Below are positions 1-8,907 of a stretch of 64,000 nucleotides of DNA, in pieces (position 1 is the first letter of the stretch; every line of letters begins with the position of its first letter). The translations under genes and the position numbers were made by a program. The stretch is from Neglectibacter timonensis (GTDB lineage: Bacteria > Bacillota > Clostridia > Oscillospirales > Acutalibacteraceae). Under the pieces are notes generated by a model that did not search any database, had not been told where the DNA came from, and worked only from the letters and a program-made list of their open reading frames with translations. The stretch is from the NCBI RefSeq assembly GCF_900048895.1, contig NZ_LT160640.1:806001-870000 (forward strand). The letters run 5' to 3'.

Positions 1-169
1 CGAAACAGCATTGCTGTATTTTGTCATTACTGCCAAATTCAAAATCGAACGGCAGGGAAATTCATACGCTTTTATTTTACAGAATTGACAAGTAAAATTC
101 AACCTTTTTTTGAAAAAAGCATGCTCACAGAGCAGGAAAAGTCCTGTAAAAGCCTGAAATTCATCCTCA

Positions 170-207
170 ATGTGAAAAAACAGGGATACCGGAATCCGGT
201 ATCCCTG
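170..207 (-). terminator. Intrinsic terminator of the sugar-ABC ATPase gene
   Basis: A 13-bp perfect inverted repeat around one central base occupies 181-207. On the minus strand it is followed by a run of six T. It begins 18 bp past the stop codon of the ATPase gene. I see no other feature in bases 1-224. Confidence 0.85.
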
Positions 208-224
208 CACAGGTTCAGGAAATT

Positions 225-1337
225 TTAGTTCAGAATGGTCTTCTCGGTTTCCTTATCAAAGAGATGCATTTTGTTCAAATCAAATGCAATCTTTGACTTA
301 TCCCCGGACTTAGCTGTAGAAGTGGGCTCAACACGGGCGGTAATGGCATTGCCTTCACAGTTGAGGTACAGATAGGTTTCAGCGCCCATCAACTCGGTAA
401 CTTCCACGTCGGCAGTGGCATGTGCACCGCCAACCTTCTCGATGAACTCAGGCTCGTCATGTACGTCCTCAGGACGAATACCAAACACAACCTCTTTGCC
501 TACATAGTTGGCAACTTCAGTTCCCTCAGCCTTCTTGGCAGGGATCTTAATGGTGCATGCACCAAAGGTCAGAGTATAGTCAGAACCGCTCTTGCCCAAG
601 GTAGCATCGATAAAGTTCATCTGCGGAGAGCCCATAAATCCGGCCACGAATTCGTTTACAGGATAATCATACAGGTTCTGAGGAGAATCCACCTGCTGAA
701 TGAAGCCGTCCTTCATAACCACGATGCGGTCGCCCATGGTCATAGCCTCTGTCTGGTCATGTGTAACATAGATAAACGTGGTGCCCAGTCTCTTATGAAG
801 CTTGGCAATCTCCGTTCTCATCTGCGCACGGAGCTTTGCGTCCAGGTTGGAAAGCGGTTCGTCCAGCAGGAAGACCTTAGGATCACGAACAATAGCACGT
901 CCCAAAGCAACACGCTGTCTCTGGCCGCCGGAAAGAGCCTTCGGCTTACGGTCGAGCAGATGGGAAATGTCCAGAATGCGAGCAGCCTCTTCCACGCGGC
1001 GCTTGATTTCATCCTTCGGGGTCTTACGAAGTTTCAAGCCAAAAGCCATGTTGTCAAATACCGTCATGTGAGGATACAGAGCATAGTTCTGGAACACCAT
1101 GGCGATGTCTCTATCCTTAGGAGCGATATCGTTGGAGAGGGTATCGCCTATGTAAAGCTCGCCCTTGCTGATTTCTTCCAACCCGGCAATCATTCTCAGC
1201 GTAGTGGATTTACCACAGCCAGAAGGACCGACCAAGATGATAAACTCTTTATCCTCAATATCGAGGTTAAAGTCAGTTACAGCCGTTACGCCGCCGGAGT
1301 AGATTTTATAAATATTCTTTAGAGTTACACTTGCCAT
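225..1337 (-). CDS. Sugar ABC transporter ATP-binding protein (MsmX/UgpC type)
   Basis: This is a 370-residue ATPase that would energise carbohydrate (CUT1-type) import from the cytoplasmic face. Visible motifs are Walker A GPSGCGKS at residues 37-44, the signature LSGGQ at 135-139, Walker B VFLLDE at 155-160, and a C-terminal TOBE-like region from about 280, which is usual for MsmX, MalK and UgpC. No permease or sugar-binding gene lies next to it. In Firmicutes such orphan ATPases (MsmX) commonly serve several sugar importers, so a shared role is inferred. An AGGAGG ribosome-binding site precedes the ATG. The gene has its own terminator and looks monocistronic. The transported sugars cannot be read from the sequence. 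Confidence 0.93.
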   Translation of the reverse strand: MASVTLKNIYKIYSGGVTAVTDFNLDIEDKEFIILVGPSGCGKSTTLRMIAGLEEISKGELYIGDTLSNDIAPKDRDIAMVFQNYALYPHMTVFDNMAFGLKLRKTPKDEIKRRVEEAARILDISHLLDRKPKALSGGQRQRVALGRAIVRDPKVFLLDEPLSNLDAKLRAQMRTEIAKLHKRLGTTFIYVTHDQTEAMTMGDRIVVMKDGFIQQVDSPQNLYDYPVNEFVAGFMGSPQMNFIDATLGKSGSDYTLTFGACTIKIPAKKAEGTEVANYVGKEVVFGIRPEDVHDEPEFIEKVGGAHATADVEVTELMGAETYLYLNCEGNAITARVEPTSTAKSGDKSKIAFDLNKMHLFDKETEKTILN

Positions 1338-1513
1338 TCAAATTTCCTCCTGTTTTTAAACGCCGCATGCAGATGACCTACGACGTTTTTTATTGCTATA
1401 AGTATATCAGATAAATTTCCGAGTGGATATTCTTTAATTACCCAAAGATTTTTCCTCAGGTTTATGAACTTTCTATAAAATCCAAATTGCTATAGTGTTT
1501 TTGGTGCATGTTG

Positions 1514-2224
1514 CTATTGGAAAATGGAAGCAATTTCGGACTGTTCCAGCAGTCTCGCCTCCCCTTCCTGTAGTGTTTCATCCAGAGAAAGACCGCCTAT
1601 CTTGAGTCTCTTCAGAGACACCACCCGGTTGTCGCACGCTTCGAACATCCGTTTTACCTGATGATATTTTCCCTCTCTGATCTCCACAAACGCCATCTTC
1701 CGGCCCTGGTATTCTTCCTCCCACAGGCGTGCAGGCGCAAACGTGATATCTCCCTGCCGGATTCCGTTTTTAAAGGCTTCCACATCCGCAGCAGTGACCG
1801 GGTTTTGTGTTGACGCCGCATATCGTTTGTACACATGACTTTTGGGAGAAAGCATCCTATGGGCAAATTCACCGTCATCTGTGAGGATCAGCAGTCCAGT
1901 GGTATCCTTGTCCAGCCTTCCTGCCGGAAAAAGTCCGCGGCGGCTGAGCGGCGGCGGCAGCAGATCCAAAACCGTCCGGCTTTTTCGGTCTTCTGTCGCC
2001 GAGAGCACGCCTGCGGGCTTATTCATCATAATGTAAAGGAACCGTCGATAGACAATTTCCTTCCCCTCTACTGTGACCTTGCTGTTTTCCGGATCAATTT
2101 TACAATCCGCTGTGGAGGTAGGCTTCCCGTCTACCATCACAGCGCCTCTTCTCACCAAACGGGTTACTTCTTTGCGGCTTCCTATTCCTTGGGACACCAG
2201 AAACTTATCCAATCGTTCTGTCAT
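1514..2224 (-). CDS. RsuA-family rRNA pseudouridine synthase
   Basis: This 236-residue enzyme converts uridine to pseudouridine in ribosomal RNA. It has an N-terminal S4 RNA-binding domain (about residues 1-60) and the RsuA/RluB/E/F catalytic motif GRLDKDTTG at 102-110, with Asp105 the expected catalytic residue. The length matches small RsuA enzymes that modify 16S rRNA (U516 in E. coli), but RluB-type 23S targets cannot be excluded. It lies 41 bp downstream of the DUF4830 gene on the same strand and may be the last gene of the MATE operon. AAGGAAGG precedes the ATG. Confidence 0.9.
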   Translation of the reverse strand: MTERLDKFLVSQGIGSRKEVTRLVRRGAVMVDGKPTSTADCKIDPENSKVTVEGKEIVYRRFLYIMMNKPAGVLSATEDRKSRTVLDLLPPPLSRRGLFPAGRLDKDTTGLLILTDDGEFAHRMLSPKSHVYKRYAASTQNPVTAADVEAFKNGIRQGDITFAPARLWEEEYQGRKMAFVEIREGKYHQVKRMFEACDNRVVSLKRLKIGGLSLDETLQEGEARLLEQSEIASIFQ

Positions 2225-2265
2225 TTTTTACATTCCTTCCTTAGAACGGAAACGTACAGTTCCCA

Positions 2266-2967
2266 TCAGTCAGTAGGAAAGGCCTCCTCCGGCACGGCTT
2301 CTCCTGCCGTCGATTCCACGTTCTCTGCATCTTCCCCGCTGACTGTACTTTCTTCCTGCGCAGCGGAAGAAAGCTGGGCGTCGCCCTGTACTGTGGAGCT
2401 TTCCGTACTGCTCTCAGACAAACTGCTTTCCGTCATGCCGCTTTCAGGACCGCTGCTTACCGTTTGACTGGAAGCGGAGGATACGTCGTTTTTCTTACCC
2501 GTTTCACCATAACGGGCGCTGTCTGCAGCAAATCCATGCATGAAACCGTCCACTTCAGCACAAGCCAGATCCCCGCCGACAATAAGCTTTCCATAGACCA
2601 GAAGCGTTGCATAGACTTCCTGTTCGCCTGGATAATTGGTCACTTTATATTTATATTGCGTGCAGGTTTCTCCCGCATAGGGCTTCAAATCAAATCCCTG
2701 CGCCTTTTGCATCACATTATACGTTGTGTAAACATCGTTGAACTGTGCAGGTATCATTACTTCCCGGGTCTCCGCGGGCTCCGTATCCACCTGCCAGCCA
2801 AAGCTCTGCAGATAGGCGACCCGTTCTTCATTCGTTTCGCCTGAGATTTCTTTTACCGGTTCCGTTTCTCCGTTTCCGCGCAGGAGAAGACATGCGCCTA
2901 CCACTACTGCGGCGAGCAGTAGAAAGGCGATGATGCGTTTTTTGTTGGCTTTTAGCGATACTACCAT
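2266..2967 (-). CDS. DUF4830 membrane-anchored protein with Ser/Glu-rich tail
   Basis: This is a 233-residue protein of unknown function. A short basic N-terminus precedes one hydrophobic segment (about residues 11-29), so it is probably membrane-anchored with the rest outside. Residues about 48-150 resemble DUF4830, which is known mainly from Clostridia and includes a conserved YLQSFGW-type start. From about 160 the protein becomes a low-complexity Ser/Glu/Ala tail that is probably disordered. It lies between the phosphopantetheinyl transferase and RsuA genes. A GAGAGGA ribosome-binding site supports this start. The DUF4830 assignment is from memory of the family pattern. Confidence 0.75.
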   Translation of the reverse strand: MVVSLKANKKRIIAFLLLAAVVVGACLLLRGNGETEPVKEISGETNEERVAYLQSFGWQVDTEPAETREVMIPAQFNDVYTTYNVMQKAQGFDLKPYAGETCTQYKYKVTNYPGEQEVYATLLVYGKLIVGGDLACAEVDGFMHGFAADSARYGETGKKNDVSSASSQTVSSGPESGMTESSLSESSTESSTVQGDAQLSSAAQEESTVSGEDAENVESTAGEAVPEEAFPTD

Positions 2968-3061
2968 CTTTCACCGTTCCTCTCTGATTCATGCTGTTGA
3001 TAGATATGAGAGGATCCGTGTCTTTATGCAGGGCTTTTCCCTCTGCTGCAGAAGCGCCCTG

Positions 3062-3658
3062 TTATTGAAGATTTTCCAGTACGTCTTCAAACCTTACTTC
3101 CATGATTTCCAGCGGGACAGGTTCCGCCGTACATAAGGTAAAAAAAGCATCTTCAAACTCTGCGCAGACAAAATTTGCCCTGCCGGAACAGAGTTCCGGC
3201 GTTTTTCCCAACATTCTGAATTCCGTTGAGAGAATTCCCTGCGCGAATCCAAGGCCAGTGTATTTCATATAGCTTTCTTTCATGGTCCACAGCTGCGTCA
3301 AATTTTCATTTTCCCGGCTGCCGGAAGAAACCAGAAGATATTCCGCAGGAGTACAAATACGTTCCTTCAGTCTCTGAGAAAACTCGCGCTTTTTTTCCAC
3401 ATCCAAGCCCACCTCACAGGTCTGCACCGCACACGCCACGATCCCTCCGGAATGGGAAAGGTTGAAATAAAATGGATTTCCTTTCAGAAAAGGCTTTCCG
3501 TGAGGGCCGTATACCAGCAGCTCTCTTGCATCTTTACCGGCCCACTCCGGAAGTTCCCTGCGGACAACCCACGTGAGCAGCGCGGAAGCAGCCATACGCT
3601 CTTTTTCTGCCGCCTTCTTTCGGGTAGACTCCTGTACCAGCCTTGTCACGTAAACCAT
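3062..3658 (-). CDS. 4'-phosphopantetheinyl transferase (Sfp type)
   Basis: The 198-residue protein carries the Sfp-family motifs: FNLSHS at 65-70, the metal-binding GLDVE at 84-88 (Asp86, Glu88) and WTMKES with a following Lys at 124-132. Enzymes of this family move phosphopantetheine from CoA to a serine on acyl, peptidyl or aryl carrier proteins. The size is nearer to Sfp types (about 200-230) than to AcpS (about 120). No carrier protein, NRPS or PKS lies in the window, so the substrate is unknown. It starts 14 bp after the stop of the MATE gene, with GGAGG before the ATG, so the two are probably co-transcribed. Confidence 0.9.
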   Translation of the reverse strand: MVYVTRLVQESTRKKAAEKERMAASALLTWVVRRELPEWAGKDARELLVYGPHGKPFLKGNPFYFNLSHSGGIVACAVQTCEVGLDVEKKREFSQRLKERICTPAEYLLVSSGSRENENLTQLWTMKESYMKYTGLGFAQGILSTEFRMLGKTPELCSGRANFVCAEFEDAFFTLCTAEPVPLEIMEVRFEDVLENLQ

Positions 3659-3672
3659 TACAAGCCTCCAGG

Positions 3673-5046
3673 TTACGGGGCTGTTTTCTCTTCAAACAGA
3701 TGCTCCCGTGTAATATTCTTCAGCCATTTCCCGCTGCGGTAATGCTTGATCACCCAAGGCCATTTCACAAACTCGTCGGTACACAGCAGAAAATAGACCC
3801 ACAACACCGGCAGCTTCAGGACAAATGCCGCAAGGCATCCCAGTGGGATGGCATAGACCCACATGTCGACGGCGTCGCACAGGAAACCGAAACGGCTGTC
3901 CCCCCCCGCTCGGAAAACTCCGGCAATCAACGTGGTGTTTACCGCAGCGCCCATGACATAGTATGTATTGATCAAAAGCATATACTTCAGATAATGCATG
4001 GCTGTCTCTGAAAGGGATGCATAGCGCAGCATGAAGGGAGTAATTGCCAAAATCAGCAGTCCGCCTAAGACCCCGCTTACAATTGTCAGCTTTACCAGCT
4101 TTTTCGCATCGGACGCCGCTTCCTGCAGCTTGTTTTCTCCAATCTTCTGTCCCAGCAGAATTCCTCCAGCACTCGCAAGTCCAAAACAGAGAACGGTCCC
4201 GAAGTTCCGCACCACTACAACTAAAGAATTAGCCGCTACCGCATCGGAATCCAGATGGCCGATGATCGCTGCATACAGGGAAAATGCCACACCCCATAGG
4301 ACATCGTTGCCCAGCGCAGGCAGTGACAACCGGATAAAATCAGAAAAAAGCAGCTTGTTCCGAACGAACAGATAGGAAAATTTGAGCTTGATATCTTTGC
4401 TTTTAAAGGATACTACAAAACAAAGGATCAGTTCCAAAAACCTTGAAACAGAGGTTGCAATGGCGACGCCCAATACCCCAAGCTTTGGCGCGCCGAACAG
4501 GCCGAAGATAAAAACCGCATTGAGCAGCACATTTGTGACCACTGCGAAAGTATTGAGAGCAGTCCCCACCGTTACCCGGCCGATGCTGCGCAATACAGAT
4601 AGATACACTTCAATAATGCCCCAACAAAGATAGCAGATACTGAGCACCCGCAGATAAGAGGCTCCCAGTCCAATCAGTTCCGGATCCGCGGTAAATACAC
4701 GCATCATCCACTCTGGAACTGTGAGAGCCAGCACCGCAAAGGCGGAGGAGATCACCAGGGAAAAGCGAAGTGCAATGCCTTCCACTGCCTGAATTGCCTT
4801 CTTATCGCCTTTTCCGTAGTATTGCGCACAGAGCATCGTAGCGCCCGTGCCCAACCCATAAAACACCATGAACAACACATTCGCATACTGTGACGCCAAT
4901 GAAACAGACGCAATGGCCGACTGCCCCACAAAATTCAACATGATCACGTCCGCCGAGCTGACCGCTGCGCTCAGCAGATTTTGAATGACAATCGGTACCA
5001 CCAGTTTGCCGATCTGCCCATAAAAGGGATCCTTCAGCTTTTTCAT
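3673..5046 (-). CDS. MATE family efflux transporter
   Basis: This 457-residue integral membrane protein has about twelve hydrophobic segments in two similar halves. The N-terminal half shows the family pattern PIVIQNLLSA and ADVIMLNFVG. MATE proteins export drugs or other cations using a Na+ or H+ gradient; the substrate here is unknown. It is the first gene of a likely operon with the phosphopantetheinyl transferase. A strong promoter lies at 5137-5166 and a GGGAGAGAG ribosome-binding site precedes the ATG. A second MATE gene occurs at 37.6-38.9 kb. Confidence 0.93.
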   Translation of the reverse strand: MKKLKDPFYGQIGKLVVPIVIQNLLSAAVSSADVIMLNFVGQSAIASVSLASQYANVLFMVFYGLGTGATMLCAQYYGKGDKKAIQAVEGIALRFSLVISSAFAVLALTVPEWMMRVFTADPELIGLGASYLRVLSICYLCWGIIEVYLSVLRSIGRVTVGTALNTFAVVTNVLLNAVFIFGLFGAPKLGVLGVAIATSVSRFLELILCFVVSFKSKDIKLKFSYLFVRNKLLFSDFIRLSLPALGNDVLWGVAFSLYAAIIGHLDSDAVAANSLVVVVRNFGTVLCFGLASAGGILLGQKIGENKLQEAASDAKKLVKLTIVSGVLGGLLILAITPFMLRYASLSETAMHYLKYMLLINTYYVMGAAVNTTLIAGVFRAGGDSRFGFLCDAVDMWVYAIPLGCLAAFVLKLPVLWVYFLLCTDEFVKWPWVIKHYRSGKWLKNITREHLFEEKTAP

Positions 5047-5136
5047 CTCTCTCCCAACTCTCCCGCAAAAAAGCTTTGTACTTTCTTCAATATTTCGTAA
5101 ATAATGGCATCATTCCATAGAAACCATAATGCTTTT

Positions 5137-5166
5137 AGTATAGACAGCCTATGCCCCTTTTGTCAA
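5137..5166 (-). promoter_or_regulatory. Sigma-A-type promoter of the MATE/PPTase operon
   Basis: On the minus strand a perfect TTGACA (5161-5166) and TATACT (5137-5142) are separated by 18 bp. They lie about 90 bp upstream of the MATE start codon. Confidence 0.75.
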
Positions 5167-5211
5167 TCACAAGTTCAACTGCCTCTCTTTGCAAAAATAT
5201 TTTTAATAAAG

Positions 5212-5252
5212 AAAAGAAGAAAGCTGCGCTAAACACGCAGCTTTCTTCTTTT
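5212..5252 (-). terminator. Intrinsic terminator of ppdK
   Basis: A perfect 17-bp stem with a 7-base loop lies 14 bp past the ppdK stop codon. The outer part of the stem is A/T-rich and gives a T-rich tail on the minus strand. Confidence 0.88.
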
Positions 5253-5265
5253 AGAAAAACCAATT

Positions 5266-7902
5266 TTACTTTCTCGGATTCTTAATCGCTGCCTGAGCCG
5301 CTGCCAGACGGGCAATCGGCACACGGAAGGGCGAGCAGGAAACATAGGTCAGCCCAACATTGTGGCAGAACTCGATGGTGGTCGGGTCACCGCCGTGCTC
5401 ACCGCAAATGCCGAGCACGATGTCAGAACGAACAGACTTGCCCTTTTCAGCAGCCATCTTAACCAGCTGGCCTACGCCCTCCTGGTCGAGACGGGCGAAG
5501 GGATCGTTCTCATAGATCTTATTCTCATAATAAGAGTTGAGGAACTTTCCAGCGTCGTCTCTGGAGAAACCAAAGGTCATCTGAGTCAGGTCATTGGTGC
5601 CGAAGGAGAAGAATTCAGCCTCTTCTGCAATCTTGTCCGCGGTAAGAGCAGCACGAGGGATCTCAATCATGGTTCCGACCTTGTACTTCAGGTTGGAGCC
5701 TGCTTCCGCAATCACTCTGTCGGCGGTATCGGTCACTGTCTTCTTGACAAACTTCAGTTCCTTGACTTCGCCGACCAGCGGGATCATGATCTCGGGAACG
5801 ATGTCCCAATCCGGATGCGCCTTGTTCACATTGATGGCAGCCTTGATGACAGCCTCAGTCTGCATAGCGGCAATCTCAGGATAGGTGACGGCCAGACGGC
5901 AGCCGCGATGGCCCATCATGGGGTTGAACTCATGCAGGGAAGAAATGATAGCCTTGATATCCTCAACTGTCTTGCCCTGGGTCTTGGCCAGCAGCTCAAT
6001 GTCCTTTTCCTCGGTGGGAACGAACTCGTGCAGCGGCGGATCCAGGAAACGAATATTAACGTGCTTGCCTTCCATGGCTTCGTAGAGCTTTTCAAAGTCG
6101 CCCTGCTGCATGGGCTCCAGCTTAGCCAGAGCTGCGGTTCTCTGCTCAACAGTATCAGAGCAGATCATCTCACGGATGGCGGCGATACGGTCGGGATCAA
6201 AGAACATATGCTCGGTACGGCACAGGCCAATGCCCTGGGCGCCGAACGCAGCAGCCTGCTGGGCATCCTTCGGAGTGTCGGCGTTTGTGCGGACCTCCAG
6301 CTGACGATACTTGTCGGAGAGCTCCATGATCCGGCCAAAGTAGCCGCCCTCAGCGGAAGCGGGAACCGTGGGGATGGCTTCTCCATAAATATTGCCGGTA
6401 GAACCGTCCAGAGAAAGATAATCGCCCTCATGGTAGGTTCTGCCGCCCAGTTCGAACTTCTTGTTGGCCTCGTCCATCTTGATGTCGCCGCAGCCGGAAA
6501 CACAGCAGGTTCCCATGCCTCTGGCCACCACAGCAGCGTGGCTGGTCATGCCGCCGCGCACAGTCAGAATACCCTGGGCATAATGCATGCCCTCGATATC
6601 CTCAGGAGAGGTCTCCAGCCGGACCAGAATGATCTTTTCCCCCTTGCTGCCTTCCTCGACGGCATCCTCGGCAGTGAATACGATCTTGCCGCAGGCAGCT
6701 CCGGGAGAAGCGGCCAAAGCGCTGGCCACAGGAGTGGCAGCTTTCAGAGCCTTCTGGTCAAACTGGGGATGCAGAAGAGCGTCCAGCTGCTTGGGATCGA
6801 GCATCAGCAGAGCCTCTTCCTCAGTCTTCATTCCCTCGTCGATCAAATCGCAGGCAATCTTAATGGCAGCGGCAGCGGTACGCTTGCCGTTTCTGGTCTG
6901 AAGCATAAAGAGCTTGCCATGCTCCACAGTGAACTCCATATCCTGCATATCATGATAATGGTTCTCCAGCGTCTGGCACACAGTCTGGAATTCTTCAAAT
7001 GCAGCGGGGAACTTCTCCGCCATCTGGGCGATGGGCATGGGCGTACGCACGCCGGCCACAACGTCCTCACCCTGGGCATTGGTCAGGAATTCGCCCATCA
7101 GCTTCTTCTCACCGGTAGCGGGATCGCGGGTAAACGCAACGCCGGTACCACAGTCATCACCCATATTGCCGAAAGCCATCGCCTGTACGTTAACGGCGGT
7201 GCCCCAGGAATAAGGGATCTCGTTCTGCATTCTGTAGAAGTTGGCTCTGGGGTTGTCCCAAGAACGGAACACCGCCTTGACGGCGCCCATCAGCTGCTCC
7301 TTGGGGTCGGAGGGGAAATCGCTGCCGATCTTTTCCTTGTACTCGGCTTTGAACTGTCCGGCCAGCTCCTTCAGGTCTTCGGCGGTCAGCTCAACGTCCT
7401 GCGTGACACCCTTCTTCTCCTTCATCTCATCGATGAGTTCCTCGAAATACTTCTTGCCGACTTCCATGACGACATCGGAGTACATCTGGATAAATCTTCT
7501 ATAGCAGTCATATGCCCATCTGGGATTGCCGGACTTCTTTGCCAGAACCTCTACCACTTCCTCGTTGAGGCCCAAGTTCAGGATGGTGTCCATCATGCCA
7601 GGCATGGAAGCACGGGCGCCGGAACGTACGGACACGAGAAGAGGATTTTCCTTGTCGCCGAACTTCTTGCCGGTAATCTTCTCCATTTCGACGATGTTTT
7701 TCATGATCTCCGCCTGAATTTCGTCGTTGATCTTTCTTCCATCCTCGTAATACTGGGTGCAGGCTTCCGTAGTGATCGTGAAGCCCTGCGGCACAGGGAG
7801 ACCAAGATTGGTCATCTCTGCAAGGTTTGCACCTTTACCGCCAAGGAGCTCTCTCATAGATCCGTTGCCTTCGCTGAACAGATAAACATACTTGTGGCTC
7901 AT
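5266..7902 (-). CDS. ppdK: Pyruvate, phosphate dikinase
   Basis: This cytosolic enzyme interconverts pyruvate, ATP and phosphate with phosphoenolpyruvate, AMP and pyrophosphate. In fermentative anaerobes it often works in glycolysis in place of, or beside, pyruvate kinase. The protein has an N-terminal ATP-grasp domain (about 1-340), the phosphohistidine motif GGMTSHAAVVARGMG near 450 and a C-terminal PEP/pyruvate barrel with GICGEHGGDP. The length of 878 residues is normal. I start it at 7902 because AGGAGG lies 7-8 bases upstream; an extra nine codons to 7929 would be unsupported. No PPDK regulatory protein gene lies nearby. It is flanked by a terminator and appears monocistronic. Confidence 0.97.
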   Translation of the reverse strand: MSHKYVYLFSEGNGSMRELLGGKGANLAEMTNLGLPVPQGFTITTEACTQYYEDGRKINDEIQAEIMKNIVEMEKITGKKFGDKENPLLVSVRSGARASMPGMMDTILNLGLNEEVVEVLAKKSGNPRWAYDCYRRFIQMYSDVVMEVGKKYFEELIDEMKEKKGVTQDVELTAEDLKELAGQFKAEYKEKIGSDFPSDPKEQLMGAVKAVFRSWDNPRANFYRMQNEIPYSWGTAVNVQAMAFGNMGDDCGTGVAFTRDPATGEKKLMGEFLTNAQGEDVVAGVRTPMPIAQMAEKFPAAFEEFQTVCQTLENHYHDMQDMEFTVEHGKLFMLQTRNGKRTAAAAIKIACDLIDEGMKTEEEALLMLDPKQLDALLHPQFDQKALKAATPVASALAASPGAACGKIVFTAEDAVEEGSKGEKIILVRLETSPEDIEGMHYAQGILTVRGGMTSHAAVVARGMGTCCVSGCGDIKMDEANKKFELGGRTYHEGDYLSLDGSTGNIYGEAIPTVPASAEGGYFGRIMELSDKYRQLEVRTNADTPKDAQQAAAFGAQGIGLCRTEHMFFDPDRIAAIREMICSDTVEQRTAALAKLEPMQQGDFEKLYEAMEGKHVNIRFLDPPLHEFVPTEEKDIELLAKTQGKTVEDIKAIISSLHEFNPMMGHRGCRLAVTYPEIAAMQTEAVIKAAINVNKAHPDWDIVPEIMIPLVGEVKELKFVKKTVTDTADRVIAEAGSNLKYKVGTMIEIPRAALTADKIAEEAEFFSFGTNDLTQMTFGFSRDDAGKFLNSYYENKIYENDPFARLDQEGVGQLVKMAAEKGKSVRSDIVLGICGEHGGDPTTIEFCHNVGLTYVSCSPFRVPIARLAAAQAAIKNPRK

Positions 7903-8287
7903 TGGTAACAACCTCCTAAAAATGTTCAACCGGACTTTTAGCCCTCCGGATTGACAGCAGAATAAACCGTTCCAGGGTTCCGATGGCTTGTCCCGTACGG
8001 TTTCTGTTAAGAATTATAACAAAGATTGCCGGAAAATTCCATAGCTAATTAGAAGAAAATCAAATATTTTTCCCATCCTGTGCCGAGAAGTGGAAGATTT
8101 TCAATCCCAGACAAAATTCCGCTTGAAAAAAGACGGTCATACTGGCATAATAATGTAATTGGCAAGCAGAAAATATTTTTATTTTTCAAAAAATGCTTTA
8201 GGCGGGTGAGACCTTCTTGCCCGCCCTTGAGTTTTGTTCAAATACTCATCCGAATTTACCTCTTGAAACAGGAAAGGAAACTTCTCC
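7903..8287. other. Divergent intergenic region between ppdK and pth
   Basis: This 385-bp gap drives two diverging genes. On the minus strand a perfect TATAAT (8013-8018) is a candidate -10 for ppdK, but no convincing -35 is visible. On the plus side a GC-rich inverted repeat (GGCGGG at 8201-8206 with CCCGCC at 8220-8225) lies in the leader of pth, followed by a short T-rich stretch. I see no conserved riboswitch core and no ORF with a good ribosome-binding site. Confidence 0.5.
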
Positions 8288-8893
8288 ATGCTGAACTTTT
8301 GGAAAAAGGACATTTCTCCTTCCGGCCCGGTAGAGTTTTTGGTAGCCGGACTTGGAAATCCGGGCAGACAGTACGAAGGCACCCGGCACAATGCCGGATT
8401 TATGGCTCTGGATGCCATTGCAGCGAAAAATCATACCGAGATCAAAAGGGTCAAGTTTAAAGGCGTCATCGGGGAATGCCGGCTGGGCGGCATGCGGACC
8501 CTGCTGCTGAAGCCTTCCACCTTTATGAACCTCAGCGGTCAGTCTGTTCAGGAGGCCATGCAATTCTACAAGCTTCCGCCGGAAAGGGTGCTCATTCTGT
8601 TTGATGATATCAATTTGGAACCTGGAAAGCTGCGGATCAGGCGCAAGGGCAGCGACGGCGGACATAATGGTATGAAAAACATCATCTATTTGAGTGGTTC
8701 CGATCAATTTCCTCGTATCAAGCTGGGAGTGGGCCAAAAACCGCACCCCGACTACAACCTGGCCGACTGGGTGCTCTCCCGCTTTTCCGAGCAGGAACGC
8801 GAAGCGTTGGAAACTGCATTCCAAAATGCGGCTGCAGCTTCCGAACTTATCGCCAAAGGAGAAATTGACAGAGCCATGAGCCTTTACAATTGA
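8288..8893 (+). CDS. pth: Peptidyl-tRNA hydrolase
   Basis: Pth releases tRNA from prematurely dissociated peptidyl-tRNA. The family signature GLGNPG is at residues 21-26, and Asn-His of the active site appears in TRHNAGF (His34). The conserved FDDINLEPGK segment and a GSDGGHNG-type loop are also visible. At 201 residues it is slightly long, owing to about a dozen residues before the usual start; an internal start cannot be excluded, but the upstream GGAAAGGAAA supports this ATG. It is directly followed by mfd, a common arrangement in Firmicutes. Confidence 0.96.
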   Translation: MLNFWKKDISPSGPVEFLVAGLGNPGRQYEGTRHNAGFMALDAIAAKNHTEIKRVKFKGVIGECRLGGMRTLLLKPSTFMNLSGQSVQEAMQFYKLPPERVLILFDDINLEPGKLRIRRKGSDGGHNGMKNIIYLSGSDQFPRIKLGVGQKPHPDYNLADWVLSRFSEQEREALETAFQNAAAASELIAKGEIDRAMSLYN

Positions 8894-8907
8894 GGAAAGG
8901 ATACGCT

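Noticed and set aside
420-1322. A 300-codon plus frame opposite the sugar-ABC ATPase
   Set aside because: The minus frame has every ABC motif; the plus frame is only its shadow.
5362-7908. An 848-codon open frame on the plus strand, antisense to ppdK
   Set aside because: It mirrors the codon bias of ppdK, has no ribosome-binding site and no domain pattern. The ppdK frame shows all the family motifs.
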